Assembly (NCBI RefSeq): GCF_017591425.1
Contig: NW_024466607.1
Location: forward strand, 13,648,501-13,712,500
From: Ochotona curzoniae
Lineage: Eukaryota; Chordata; Mammalia; Lagomorpha; Ochotonidae
DNA: 64,000 nucleotides
Direction of reading: 5' to 3'
Shown: positions 47,063-59,254 of the stretch, in pieces
How the letters are laid out: the number at the start of each line of letters is the position of its first letter
How positions within the stretch are numbered: the stretch's first letter is position 1
Notes under the pieces: model-generated
Told to the model about the DNA's origin: nothing
The model's input: the letters and a program-made list of their open reading frames with translations, nothing else
The model's database searches: none
Translations under genes and position numbers: made by a program

Positions 47063-48207
47063 CATCTTCAAAAAGATCCTTCCTGGGGCAATTGTTATCC
47101 TCCTTACTGATATCCCTGGCGTGGCAACAGGAGAGCAAGAAATTCATCCTGGGCTGGGGGCTCGGGAGACGCTCCCCTGGGCTGCTCATGCTGTTGAGGT
47201 GGGGTCTGGGATGAGTCTTCAGTCACCTGACAGACTGGGCTACTGCCCAAGATGGTGCCATCCGTGGCTGGTGGCAGAGCTTGGCTGTGGGCCAGAAGCT
47301 TAGCTCGTGTAGGTGAGCCAGACCCCCACACGTGGCTTCTCTGGCACAGCTGTAGCAGGGCACTGGGCTGTCTCACCTGCAGCAGGTGTTATGAGAGAAC
47401 TTGGGGAAGCCACGTGACCTCTGGCAAGCTGCTATCTCACGTTTTGCCATGTTTTATTATTCCCACACTCCTCTGGGCCTCTAGGTACAAGCGAATGCTG
47501 AGGCCAACCCGGACGCCGAGGCCTGGGAATCAGACCCCAGCTTCCAATGGCAAAGTCCCATGACAGATGGGGTAGGATCGTGTGGAACTGTTCCCTGTGC
47601 TAGAAGCCTGTATTGGCTCAGGTCTGAGCATCGTGTTCTCCAAGTCAAATAGTTCGTCTTGTCCCAAAGGGTCAACGATAGCCGCCACATGGGTAGCATC
47701 TCCAGGATTCTGCTTCGTCATGTTATCGTACAGCGGTAAAAAGCAGAAGTCTAAGAGCCAAAGGAGCATGTTTCATTGTCTCTAGGTGTGCAGGGACACT
47801 ACACACCGAGGCTCCCAGCCACCTGTCAGGAGGGCCCGGCCCCGCAGGTCCCCCTGGCGGTCATCTTGCTGGCATTCTTCTCTTCCTTAAGTGGTGTGTT
47901 CCAAGGTCCTTGGTCGGCCCTCAAGTTCATGCGTTTTCTTCTTTCTCCTCTGCTCTTGTGGCTTGAGGTCACATGGGGACTTTGAAGGCCGGCCCAGTAG
48001 TCCCTAACCCCCAAAGCATTTGAGTGAAGCAAGAGGTGTGTGTATAAATACACACTCCAGGAAGTGGATTTGCATCAGGTCTCACTAAGACCTTGGCTTA
48101 GGAGTTCTATTTTCATCCACACCACCTTTGTGGCTCCAAACAATACCCTCGCACTTGCAAACGTTACCTGCATTGCTCTTAAGTATCTGTATTTGGAGCA
48201 GACTTTA
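47063..48207. other. Intergenic, no named feature
   Basis: This stretch has short open frames without recognisable homology and no repeat I can name. Confidence 0.5.
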
Positions 48208-48541
48208 TTTATTAAAGATTTATTTATTGTTATTGCAAAGTCAGACATACAGAGAGGAGGAAAGACAGAGAGGAAGATATTCTGTCTAATGATTCACTCC
48301 CCAGGTGACTGCAACGGCTGGAGCTGCGCTGATCTGAAGCCAGGAGCCAGGAACTTTTCCCCAGGTCTCCTATGCGGGGGCAGGATCACAAGGTTTTGGG
48401 CTGTCCTTGACTGCCTTCCCAGGCCACAAGCAGGGAGCTGGATGGGAAGTGGGGCTGCTGGGATTAGAATTGGCGCCCATATGGGATCCCGGTGCGTTCA
48501 AGGTGAGGACTTTAGCCACTAGGCCTCAGCGCTGGACCCCA
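48208..48541 (-). mobile_element. CSINE, antisense, full length, young
   Basis: It reads 'taaagatttatttattgtta', 'gaggaagatattctgtcta' and 'ggcgcccatatgggatcc', ending in the head complement 'gcctcagcgctggacccc'. The flanks share an imperfect A/T-rich direct repeat. Confidence 0.94.
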
Positions 48542-49454
48542 GAATTTATTTTGAGGGTCGCTCTTGTTACCCAGTGGGATTACAGGAGGATAGGTTAACT
48601 CTAGTTCCGTTGGCTAATGGTGGCTGCTGATAGTAACCACATGGGGTTGTACATACCCCATGGAGAACAGACTTGACCTGCTTCCTGGTCTCCCCACACC
48701 CAGCACCCTTCTCAAGCTGTTTGGGGTGACTTTTTTGGGTTGCCAGTCTGGAACCTGAGGCTTCCCTGCGTGGGGCTCCCTCGTGTGCTGTGGCTCCAAT
48801 CTCTGGCTACCACGGTTTGGCTTCATCTTCTAGGTTTGTCTCTTTTGGCCTCAAGAAACCCCTTTATTCTCCAGGTTCCCTATGACTGGGTCCTCCTTGG
48901 GCCCCAAACCCTCCTGTCACTACTTCTTAGAGGATGGACTTCCTGCCTCAGCCTCCATGCCAAGGCCTGGGCCCCCCACATTGATGATCTACATGTCTTC
49001 CTGGTGAAAGCTGGTGGGGTTCCTGGGCTTGTAAGGGTGGATTCTGCTTTTCAGTGTGGTCATGTTCAATGGCAAAGGTCCCTTGGGGTGAACACCAGTG
49101 GCCATCCTGGGCGAGGCTCACAGCAAGTCTGGGCCTGAATCCCCCAAACACAGACCTTCAGTCACACCACCTCTGCGAACAGCACCCCCAAAGGGGAGGC
49201 AGGAGGGAAGGCTCCCTCCATGCTGATGCCCTGCTTTGTGGAATCTCTCCACAGTTCACCACGGGAGCCCACATCTGTGTGCGTCATGCTAATGAACAAA
49301 CTTCCGGTGACGAAAGAGGAAACAGCTGCTGGAGCCCCTGCTGGGGGATGGCTCTCCAAGTGCTCGATAACGGCCACCCCTGCCTTAACGAGGGCCACAG
49401 GGCTCCTCTAGGGAGTAGACCCAAAGGGATCACCCACATTCAGAGCTGAAGACA
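48542..49454. other. Intergenic, no named feature
   Basis: This stretch lies between two antisense SINEs. Overlapping short frames occur on both strands, and none resembles a family I know. Confidence 0.5.
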
Positions 49455-49760
49455 TTAAAAAATTTGTATTTTACTTATCTAAAGGAAGAGAGAGAATGCA
49501 TGTGGGTGTGTTCCCATCTGCTGGGTCACTCCCCAGATGCCTGCAGCCACTGGAGCCAGGCCACGCCAAAGCTGGGAACCAGAAACTCATTCTGGGCAGG
49601 TGGCAGGATCCCAGCAACAGGACCACCACCCGCTGTCATTCAAGGAGCGCACCAGCAGGAAGCTGCTGTTGGGAACAGAGCTGGGACTTCGAACAAGGCA
49701 CTCCAACATGGAATGTGGGTGTCCCAAGGACATCCTGTCTGCTGTGGTGCTGACATTTCA
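49455..49760 (-). mobile_element. CSINE, antisense, old
   Basis: It reads 'tctaaaggaagagagagaat', 'gctgggtcactccccagatg' and 'gggacttcgaacaaggcac'. It is diverged but near full length. Confidence 0.78.
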
Positions 49761-51407
49761 AAGCAAATTGTGTATGTTATTGTACCCCAGCATTTCAGAC
49801 TCTTCCTCAGTAATAAGCTTCATCCTCGCGGCTTGGCAGGTGTCATTCCATGATTCATAGCCCCTTGTATGGTAAGTCTCTGGAATCACTTTTAGATAGG
49901 CTCCCACAGGCATCTCACAGGATTCCACTGTACCTCAACACTGTCCTCCCCAGCCCCCTGAAACCGCTGCTCCCCTTCTCACCACCAGCTCTCTTCATCT
50001 GTTGTTTACAGCAGCATTCCCTGTTTTGGGGGTGCAAAAAGGGGACATAGGGAGCAAGCTCCCCACGCCCCTCATCACATGGGCATGGGAATGAGCACCC
50101 ACTTCTCCAAAGGGACAGACTAGGGGCAGAAAAACAAACCAACAGGCCTGCAGTACTGATGGAGGAGGCTTCGTTCTGAGTTGGCGAGGACACTCTGTCC
50201 TTGCTGGTGTTCAAGGCCAGAGCTGCCTGCAGGTGTGACTTTGGCCTGGGGGGCATTAGGAGACGGGATCCAGTAAGCTGAGAGAGTCAGACACAGGTGC
50301 CGATGGATTGCACCTGTCCCCCATCCTCAACTCATCTGCTGATATCTTCCTCTCCAAAGGGAAGGGGCTAGGAGGGCAGGATGTTTGGGATGCCATTAGG
50401 CTCAGATGATGTGTGCATGACGGGACTCTAAGACAAAGAGACACTTTGGGGTCACACAAGATGGCTTTTGGAGCACTTGGGCGGGATGACATTGTCTGTG
50501 AGCCAGGAAGAGTCCTCGCCCCAAGAACCAGGTCTGCCCGTTCTTGAGCTTGGACTTGTCAGCCTTTAAGTGCTGTGAGAAGTAAAGACCTGTTGTCCCA
50601 GGCTCCGGGGGCCTGGGGGTGTGCGAGAGCAGCCCACACTGAGGCAGAGAGGAAGTGCTGCCCATCTTTGACTCAATCCACTTGTCCCTGGTCCCAGCTA
50701 CCCTTCTGCACTCTGTGTGGTCTGGTCGTGCAACCCACAGGTTCCTTTTTTATGATCAAGCTGGTTTGACTTGGGTTTCTGATAAATTCATCAGAAGTGG
50801 CTGGTCGCTGCTTTAAAGGGCCACTTTCACTGCATGCTGAAGCCCTTTGCTGTGTGCCCCGCCCCCCAAGACCTGCTGTCCAGCACCACCGTTTCCTGCC
50901 TCGTCCTCCTGACACTGTTCAACATGTCCCAGTCCTGACTTAGGGTCTCAGGGTGATTGATTGTGGCCAGCACCCCTAACAGGGAGGTCCCCACGTGTAG
51001 GCTAATGTTCATACCTTGGGCCTTGTCTACACTGCCTCAAGGGATCTTTATTTTCTTTTCAATGCTCAAAAATGTTTCTGGTTTGAATTACGTTGTCAAG
51101 CAAAACAATCACACTGGCCAGGATGCCCTGCCCAGAGCCTGACCCTGACTCTAGCCCCTCGGTGCCAGGCAGACCTGAGGACCTGGCTCCGCTCTCCTGC
51201 TCTGCCTGTGCCACCGCTCTGTGCACGCTGGGCTAGCTGTGTGATGATGTGACCGTGGGACCAGGATCTCCAGGAGCCTGCATACACGCGCATTCTTGGC
51301 AGGGGCTGTGTGTCCACTCGGCACCTGTTTAGACACCCACTTCACCTCTCATCTACACGTGGATGAGGGCACTGCAGAAAGGGGGGATAGGGCAGGCACT
51401 GGAAACC
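49761..51407. other. Intergenic, no named feature
   Basis: About 1.6 kb of GC-balanced DNA without a recognisable gene or repeat. Confidence 0.5.
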
Positions 51408-51684
51408 CCTTTATCCATTATTGGGGTGCCAATTCCAGTCCTAGCTTCTCCACATCTGATCCAGTTTCCTGTGGACAGATCTGAAGTGGGGGCACAGCAG
51501 GTGATGGTTTAAGTGCTTGGGTGCCTGCTCCCCATGTGGGAGATGAGGATGGAGTCTCAGGCTCCTGACCGTGGTCTGGGGCAGCCTCAGCTGTTTCGGA
51601 CATGCCGGGGGTAAATCAGCAATTGGAAGATCTCCCTGCCTGTCTCCCCATCTCTGTCACTCTGCTTTTCAATTAAACAACGAT
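51408..51684 (+). mobile_element. CSINE, sense, old, head truncated
   Basis: It reads 'ccagtcctagcttctccac', 'gtttaagtgcttgggtgcc' and 'ctctgcttttcaattaaac'. Confidence 0.78.
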
Positions 51685-51764
51685 TTTGTTTTTAGTAGGC
51701 AAAATGCAATTTAAGGATATTTTTATTTTGGTGCAAAAAAATGTTGAAATCCTTGCATCTAAGG

Positions 51765-51890
51765 GTTTTTCAAAAAGTTGTGGAAAATGTGTATTATAAA
51801 AATCCTATGCCTAGATTTCAAAGGATTTTTTTTTGATGCCAGAACAGACCCATCTTTTAATTTCATGTTTCCACAACTTTTTGAAATACC
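51765..51890 (+). mobile_element. Mariner-like miniature inverted-repeat element, copy 2 (best preserved)
   Basis: The left end 'tttcaaaaagttgtggaaaa' is mirrored by the right end 'tttccacaactttttgaaat', giving inverted ends of about 18 bases around a roughly 80-base A/T-rich core. It encodes nothing. Confidence 0.72.
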
Positions 51891-51897
51891 ATTTGAA

Positions 51898-52201
51898 TTT
51901 TATTTTAAAATTTTATTTATTTTTATTGGAAAGGCAGATTTAGAGAGAAAGAGACAGATCTTTCATCTGCTGATTCACTCCCAGGGTGGCCACAATGGTC
52001 AGAGCTGAGCTGATCCAAAGTCAAGAGCCAGGCATTTCCTGAAGGGTCCCAAGGCTTTGGACCGTCCTCGACTGCTTTCCCAGGCCACAATCAGAGAGCT
52101 AGATAGGAATCAGATCAACCGGGAAATGAACTGGCATCCATCTGGGTTCCTAGTGCGTGCAAGGTGAGGACTTTAGCCACTATGCTACTGCATCAGGCCC
52201 T
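51898..52201 (-). mobile_element. CSINE, antisense, inserted at the edge of the inverted-repeat element
   Basis: It reads 'ttttattggaaaggcagat', 'tgattcactcccagggtgg' and 'tagccactatgctactgc'. AAATACCATTT occurs at 51884-51894 and again at 52203-52213, so the right end of the older element served as target. Confidence 0.92.
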
Positions 52202-52214
52202 AAAATACCATTTA

Positions 52215-52337
52215 AAAAATTTAAAGGATGTATAATTGCACATATTCATGGAACACAGTGTGATATTTTGACATGCGTATCCCATGTGATGATCAACTTG
52301 GAAAAATCAACATATGTGTCACCTCATTTATCACTTT
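52215..52337 (+). mobile_element. LINE-1 3' untranslated fragment
   Basis: 'ggaacacagtgtgatatttt' followed by 'aacatatgtgtcacctcat' is characteristic of L1M/L1P-type 3' ends on the plus strand. Confidence 0.6.
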
Positions 52338-52622
52338 TAGAAAAGATTTATTTATCTAAAAGGCAGAGTTCAGAGAGAAAGAAAAGGAGAGACCATGCAT
52401 CTGTTGGCTCACTCCCCCAATGGCCATGGGAACCAGGAACCCTCCGAATCTCCCACATGGGTACAGGGGCCCAGGCACTTAAGCCTTTTTCTGTTACTTT
52501 CCCAGGCACATTCACAGAGAACTGAATTGCAAGTGTAACAAGCAGAACTTGAACTTGCCCTCCAATATGGGTTGCTGGAGTGGCAGGCAACAGTTTAACC
52601 TCCTGTGCCACATTGCTTCTTT
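52338..52622 (-). mobile_element. CSINE, antisense, old
   Basis: It reads 'aaaagatttatttatctaaa', 'aggcagagttcagagag' and 'acttgaacttgccctccaa'. It is placed against the LINE-1 fragment. Confidence 0.85.
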
Positions 52623-52794
52623 TATCGATGAATAACCCGGCTGACCCATCTTAACATTGTGGTCCCAGTCAACAGAACCCTTGGGATTGCGATGTGCACT
52701 GGCACACGAAGGAAGCCGAACAGCATCAGGGATCTTGGGCTTGTTTCCAGATTCTCCACTGAGAGGCCCAAAGCACCACATTTTGATGCATCTT

Positions 52795-52890
52795 TAATCC
52801 TTGGATTGATTAGGTCTGGGGACCTAGGACAAGTGATGAGGCATTTACAACTCAGTGTCCGCACCTGTAAAATGGAACCCCTGTAAAAAC
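52795..52890 (+). repeat. MIR-type relic (weak)
   Basis: 'actcagtgtccgcacctgt' followed by 'aaaatggaacccctg' fits the MIR core, but the left part is badly decayed. Confidence 0.4.
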
Positions 52891-53239
52891 ACTGCCCTGA
52901 CCAGTCCAACAGGACTGAAGGTGTGGGAAGAGCCAAGAGAGACTTCTCCGTGTCCCAGGCAACTTCACAGAAGGGAGTTCCCTGGTGGGACACACCAGAG
53001 TCAGAGCGAGAGCAGAAGTGGTGTTTGGGGTCACTGGTGGTGGCAGGGCCTACTGATGTACCCTCCTTCTCCCACGGGTCCCCCAGCTGTGATTTCTCTG
53101 AGAGCCCCCTCCCTGATTCTTAAGGAGATGCTCCCCGTGGTCTTCTCCAGCTTTAGATCCCAGAAAAACTAGCAGATGGACTTTCAGATTTGTTGTCTCT
53201 TCTGATAGCGGGGCACTGGGCTTGCTTACAGAAACACAG

Positions 53240-53410
53240 AATGAAAAGATATATTTCTTTTGGTGCAAAAACATTTTATCCAGGCACAATTTTTGCAGAA
53301 CGTGCATCTTCCATGAGCTTTTTGAAATTTGTAGGCATAGATTTCAGCTTGTTTTGCCCAAAAGAAACATATCATTTCATTTACATGAGGTTTTCAAAGT
53401 TCTCTTGTAA
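53240..53410. mobile_element. Mariner-like miniature inverted-repeat element, copy 3 (partial)
   Basis: 'cttttggtgcaaaaacattt' and 'cttccatgagctttttgaaa' are shared motifs of this family. Only one end is clear. Confidence 0.4.
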
Positions 53411-53469
53411 TATTGCCTCTGATATTTAGCTACTCATACAGCTATGTAGAAAACGACTACCATTGTCTA

Positions 53470-53720
53470 GCCTCCCTTTGGGGGTGCCATGTGATCAAGA
53501 TTTAGCCAGTGAAGGATGAATAAGAGCTCCTGGTACAATTTCCTGGTTAGACCTTAAGTGGGGAAGCCTGCCCATGTTCCTTTCAGCCTGCTGGGATAGA
53601 ATTGTTTGGATGGTGCAGTTGAGAATAACTCTGTAGTTTTTATCTGCAGCTATCTGTAGTGTTAACTACCATGAGCAGAGCACTACAAGGCAGGTAGAAC
53701 CTGGATCCCTGACCATGAGA
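53470..53720 (+). repeat. Ancient mammalian repeat relic
   Basis: 'gggggtgccatgtgatcaag' with 'tagccagtgaaggatgaat' and, further on, 'accatgagcagagcactac' matches a mammal-wide repeat I know by pattern but cannot name. Confidence 0.35.
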
Positions 53721-55206
53721 ATCCCTGACCCCTTTTGTAGAACAGAACTTTGGACTGGCTTAGACTTCCACAAGGGCAAAAAGTTAAATCTCTGTTTGTC
53801 TTTGGAGTTTGCTCTTGGCAGCTGAGCCACTGGTACACTCAGAAAAAAACATCATTGTTGACCTCAAGCCTTGGCCAGAAAGCCCATGCTTTGATCCTCT
53901 GGGTTGAGACCCCCTCCCCCGCCCCAATCAGTGGCCACTTTTCATAGAGAACAGTTGAGTGATTCTTCCACAGGTAGAGGTTGATGGCAGAGTGATCTCA
54001 TCCAGGAAGAGGTCAGCACAGCAGGTGTCAAAACAAGAACCTTGCACTTGTCATGCACCATGAGATACCACCACAAATCATTTTCACTAAGTACATAGAA
54101 AAAAAATGTCAGCTGTGCTGGTCCCATCATCTACACTGCACGCGGACGGAGGATCCGTCAGGTCCAGTCTCTGGAAGTGTAGGTCCAGCAGTGCCAAGAG
54201 CTCAGGATGCCACCAAGAAATGCCTGTGGCACCATTAATTAGACTCAGTGGCCATTCCCACATCTGCTTCTTTCTGTCCTATTCCTGGCAAGTGGATGCC
54301 TCCCTGTAGCTTCTTGTCCAACTCCTTGGTGGGAGACCGATTGCCTTGGTCAAGGCTTCCATGTTGGTCTTAGCAGTTTGCTTTGCATCGGGCTATGTCA
54401 TATGCTGCCAGTAGTTCATGGTGAGTGTTCATCCTTGGTCCCATCAGTGGTCACCCCTGCCCCAAGGACATCCCTGAACTACTTTCCTTGGTTGCTGTGT
54501 AGGGGGCTGTAGGCCACAGTTTCTGCTAACAGGAGGCATTGGGTAAAGAAAGAAAATATCTAAAGCATTGGTTCAAGGGATTGACAACAGGCACCACAGG
54601 AGTTTCAGACAAAGCTTGAATACAGAAGGGCTTGATTCAAAGAAGGGGAAGGCACCCAGGTTGGGTGGGTGATTAACCTGGCCAAGGTGTCCCCAGGCTT
54701 TCTTTAGTGGGAACCCACCAGGCAGCCCTCAGTCCCTGAGGGTGAGCAAACAATCTAGAAAACAGTAGAAAAAGGTCATATTTCAGAGGAACCAAGAGAT
54801 GCTCTCAGGCCCAGGGGAAAAGCCCACCCCTTCACGTACAAGACAGATCTTAAGTCTCAGAAGTAAGACTGGGGCCAGTTTTCAAAAATGAGGTGCAAGA
54901 TTCTTTCATTTTTTTCCACTTTTCTGCCTGAGTCTAGCCTGAAAGGCCAAGGCAGAGAATGGGTCAATCTTGCTTGCCCAGCTGTCAGAACTTTTACATT
55001 CATTGTTATAACTCCGCATGGATTAACCAGACACTCACTGGACAGTGGAGTCCAGCTTCTTCCTTCTGAGAAAATCCACTGAAAAGCAGGAGCTTCCATG
55101 GTCCAGCCACCTCTAGCAGGTGTCCTAGGAAGGAGCAGGACAAAAAGCTGAGGCACACATCCTGATTGTCCATCAACTGCCCATTATCTCCTCCCTAGGA
55201 CAGGCA

Positions 55207-55207
<1 letters not shown>
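53721..55207. other. Intergenic, no gene found
   Basis: I see no coding or repeat signal that I can support here. Confidence 0.5.

Positions 55208-55262
<55 letters not shown>
55208..55262 (+). repeat. (GC)n(AC)n alternating purine-pyrimidine tract
   Basis: About 11 bases of alternating GC run without a break into about 44 bases of AC, giving 55 bases of strict purine-pyrimidine alternation. Confidence 0.97.
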
Positions 55263-55266
<4 letters not shown>

Positions 55267-55619
55267 TTAAGCTAGTCACATTGCTACCAGAGCCAACTCC
55301 AAGCATCTTGAAATCCTTGCTGCTTATGATGGTAAAATGACGGAGCAGAAAGTGTGTGGGGAAACAGGAATATCTTTTTATGGGAGCCAGCTTGGCTAAT
55401 AGGAGCACCACTTTTCCCTCTTTCACTTCTTTTTGCTGCTGGCTGGAAGCACAGACAGGTGGTTGGGACCTAGGAGATTTCTTGGGTCATGAGGTGACTC
55501 CAAGGATGGAAGTTGTGTGACAAAAGATGGAGCAACAGAAAGATCAGAGTTCAAAGTTCTGATCCTGGAGGATCAGAACCAGGTTTCTTTCCCTTGAGCA
55601 AGTTAGGCCCTAACTATTG

Positions 55620-55785
55620 AGCATGCTTTGAGGACCAGTAATCTGGGCATCCCAAAAGAGCTCATTTGAAATGCTAACTCTTGGAGCCAGCCCCAGAACT
55701 CCTCCATCAGAGCTTGCAGGTGGATGAGATTCCTCAGGGAGTTCATGTGCACAGGAGGATTTGAAAGGCACTCATTTAATTCGCT
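55620..55785 (+). mobile_element. MER5-type hAT element, diverged
   Basis: 'gctttgaggaccagtaatct', 'gagctcatttgaaatgctaa' and 'ggtggatgagattcctcag' follow the order of MER5-family elements. The 165-codon minus-strand frame over this region (55603-56100) is therefore partly transposon and is not called as a gene. Confidence 0.5.
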
Positions 55786-56624
55786 ATGATTTCCTGTTTC
55801 AGCAGCGGACCCTGACTCTTTCTTATGGAGGTCCATAGAGGACTCACCAGGAGCCTGAGTTGGGAGAAGGAACTGCCCAGGGCAGTGGACACTCACATCC
55901 CTTTTCCTTATATACGTGCAGGACCTTCCACTAAGCTTTCTGCTGACTGCAGTTGCCTTTGCCCTAGTCCCCACGTTCCCAGAGCTAAGAGAGTTGGGGC
56001 ACACGATGACGTTCAGCTCAGAGGCAGCAGGTGAGGTGGTACTACAGTCATTCAGAAACCTACAGTGAGCAAACAATAGATTATTCTCCCTGGAAGCCAT
56101 GAGCTTCTGTTTTTCAACACAGGCTGGGTATAGGCTGTTTCTCAGACTGGCTGTCCCATTTTTACTCCTCTGTGGTGCAGACTGGATTGTTTCTGAGCTT
56201 ACAGGACTCTGGTACTAAAACCCCAAGAATGCCCGCTCCTCCCCAAGTCCTGCCAGCATGTCTCTACCCACCTGGAGAGGTTGGGTGAGAGGTGAGAAAA
56301 GTTGATTCTAAAAGTTGATCTAGAGGCTGGCTCCTGCTCTTATGATGGCTGGAAGGTTCTTTTCTTGCAGGGAAGCAGTGGGTCCAGGTGATGGTTAGGT
56401 CTTCAGTTTTTGACGTGAATGGGTGTGTAGACTTCCTGGGTCTCGTAGGCCAATGTTTCTCAAATTTTTCATGTTGAAACATGTTAGCGGGGGACTTAAG
56501 TGAAAACAATTTGTGATTTTGCAGGTCTGGTCGTAGGTCAAGTTTCTGTGCTCTAAGACCTTCTTTGAGCTGCTACTGCTGCTGCTAGGAGAACCACCCC
56601 TCCACACACTTATAGCTGACTTTT
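55786..56624. other. Intergenic, no named feature
   Basis: No repeat or gene is recognised in this stretch. Confidence 0.5.
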
Positions 56625-56905
56625 TTCTTCTTCCCTTTTGAAAGGCAGACACATGTACACTCACATACATACCAGGGGGCTAAAGGATAGAGATCTTGGC
56701 CCACTGGTTCACTCCTCCAATGCCCACAACAGCCAAGGCTGGGTCAGGCAGAAGTTCACTCCTGATCTCCCACGTGGGACCCAAATACTTGAGTCATTAT
56801 CTGCTATGTCCCAGGGTGCTGGACGGGCAAGAGTTGAACCCATGAACTCCAGTATGGGATGCAGCCATCCCAAGCTGCGTCTTAGCTATGTACCTCCCCT
56901 GAGAA
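56625..56905 (-). mobile_element. CSINE, antisense, old
   Basis: It reads 'cttttgaaaggcagacacat', 'ccactggttcactcctcca' and 'gggcaagagttgaacccatg', with the head side ending near 'cttagctatgtacc'. Confidence 0.75.
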
Positions 56906-58057
56906 CCATACTTTATATAGCAAAGTGGCACATGCCTTCCTAACTGCTGGTGGATACTTCTTCATTACTGCACTCAGCAGCACAACTGGATTTCAGTTTC
57001 AGACACCATTACTTAGAAAATCAAGCGAATTTGTTACTTGAGCTCACTATAAGCGTGTTGCTGCAAGGGTTGAGGTTTTTGTCCCGCTCCTATCTCATTT
57101 TGGATGAAAGATCAGGATCGTGGCCAAGACATGGACAGGTCTTTAACCCCCGTAGACAGCTGGGCTGACTTCCTTTGATGGCTGCTGGCCATCAGGGACA
57201 TGCTGCGTTTTGAGGCTGCCTCTCGGTCTGATGTGGCAGTTTTTGCTGTGGTTGTGACTTTCAACACACTTCCTGTTTTGTTCTTGCGACACACAGGCTG
57301 CACCCCGCCACCCGTGTGGGAGGTCACAGCCCACATGACTATAGCTTTCTTTGAGGTTGAAGCTTGAGTCCAGGCACGGTGCCCGCTGACTGTGCGAAAG
57401 GGCTTCCGCTTAGGTCTATGTAAGGATACAGAGGCCTCTAAGGATCTGGATTTCTAGTCTGGCTTCCTTGTTTAGGTAGTTATGCCATCTTCCCCTTCCT
57501 TAGACAGCACTAAGTGATTTTATCTTCCGAGAGAAACAAACGCGACTCGACTCTGGGTTCCCACATCTCAGAGCAAGCTTTCCTTATTACACTCAACTGA
57601 TAATTCAGTGAGATCCCAAATTTTAGCTACCACCATTATTCCTCTGAACTCAGAAGGCAATTGCTCCACTGTCATCAAGCCCAGGTGCTAGCTGGCACTC
57701 AGTTCCCTCTGGGAGTATGTAGCGTTCCTGTTATTCTCCACGCAATATGATTCCATGAGACAGAATCTTGGAGTCATTCTTGGTTCATTGTCCTCAGTCT
57801 TTGGGGGATCTTTCTACCCAAAACTTTGTCTTTTTCGGTTTCATCTAATTCCTTCTACTCTGTTTTCAATTCTTCTTGTCTCCCATTATGTAAATGTTGG
57901 CCCACTTGTATTAACTTTTTATGTATTTTTTTCTCTGATTATTTTTCTCTCTCTATTCCTTAAGATCATCTTGTTATTGGTCATTCTATGTTGCAATTTT
58001 AGTTTTGTTTCATGTAGTATGCTTTCACAATAGTCAAAACATTAATATTTTTTGTAT
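56906..58057. other. Intergenic, no named feature
   Basis: The right part (57780-58040) is T-rich and gives a hydrophobic open frame, a base-composition artefact. No gene is supported. Confidence 0.5.
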
Positions 58058-58372
58058 TTGAAATTTTATTTGTTTATTTATTCATTACTTGAAAGGCAGG
58101 GTTACAGAGAGAGAGATAGAGGCAGTGCTTTCATTCACTGATTCACTTCCCTAATGGCAACAGACAGGACTGGTCCAGGCCAAAGTCAGGAGACCAGAAC
58201 TATATCCAGGTCTTCCACATTGATATCAGCACTTGGGCCATCCTCCACTGCGGCACATTAGCAGAAAGCTGGATCAGAAGTGGAGCAGCCAGGACTCACT
58301 GGTAACCCCTATGGGATGCCAGCATCGCAGGCAGTGGACATTGGGTTAACCTGCTATACCCCAATGCCAACC
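58058..58372 (-). mobile_element. CSINE, antisense, near full length
   Basis: It reads 'attacttgaaaggcagggtt', 'tgattcacttccctaatgg' and 'gttaacctgctatacccc'. It lies head to tail with the truncated copy at 58432. Confidence 0.87.
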
Positions 58373-58431
58373 CAAAAAGTATATATTCAAAATGACATTT
58401 AAAATAATCTTTCTTGGTTTCCAATTGCTCT

Positions 58432-58610
58432 TTTAAAATTTATCTTTAAAATTTTACTTATTTGAAAGGCAGAACTATAGTCAGAGAGAGGGAAAGACAG
58501 TTTGAGAGACATCTTTCATCTGGTATGTGCAAGAATGCCTACAACAGCTGGGAATGGACCAGGCCAAAGCCAGGCGCTCAAAACTCTACCAGACCTACCC
58601 TAGGCAAAAG
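58432..58610 (-). mobile_element. CSINE, antisense, tail-side half
   Basis: It reads 'atttgaaaggcagaactata', 'gacatctttcatctggta' and 'ggccaaagccaggcgctc'. The head half is absent. Confidence 0.75.
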
Positions 58611-59254
58611 CTGTCACTTCCGGTTCCCAGGATCGAAGGCAGGTGAGGTGGGGAAAGCCAGTTCTCATTGTGGTTTGGGCAATATCGTGTTGTCACTTTC
58701 TTTTGTGTTTGGCCCCCTTGGGAGGCTGCAAAGGTAAGGTCATCCCCACTGCCTGACCAATCTTGTCCGCTCCACTCAGTCCCCTCTTCTGCCCTGCAGG
58801 CTCCACAGCCAGTGGAGAGCGCAGATACTCTCCATCCCCACAAAATTCACCATTGGCCCCTTCCATGTAAGCAGCGACTCTGTAAGTCTTCATGGTTACT
58901 TCAACAAGGTTTCTGTGAAAATTTAACTATCATGGGAAAAAAAAAAACATTTTCTCTCAAATGAAGATTGTTCTTGACCACCAAGTGGTACATGTTCATC
59001 ATAGTCTGAAAAAATAAAAATAAATAATCCAATTATATGATACAATATATACATTATGGTATATTGTATTATGCATTGTTTTATAGCACATTGTGTCATA
59101 TTATTATTTATATAAATATGGAATGTGTAATATTTGTATTTTACCAGCTCATTAGCTCCTGTTTTCATATAAACACGAAGCATTTTCTTATCTCATCAAA
59201 ATCATTCGCAGTTGTTTCTGGGGTTTTTTTAAGGGAAAGTTAAGAATAACGGAG
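58611..59254. other. Intergenic, A/T-rich right part
   Basis: A stretch of TATA-like words (59035-59125) is low-complexity A/T DNA without other support for function. Confidence 0.5.

Noticed and set aside
55603..56100. A 165-codon minus-strand frame
   Set aside because: Its right half translates a MER5-type transposon relic and the rest has no recognisable homology.
57755..58033. A hydrophobic 92-codon frame suggesting a membrane protein
   Set aside because: T-rich sequence yields Phe/Leu/Ile codons by composition; no conserved motif was found.
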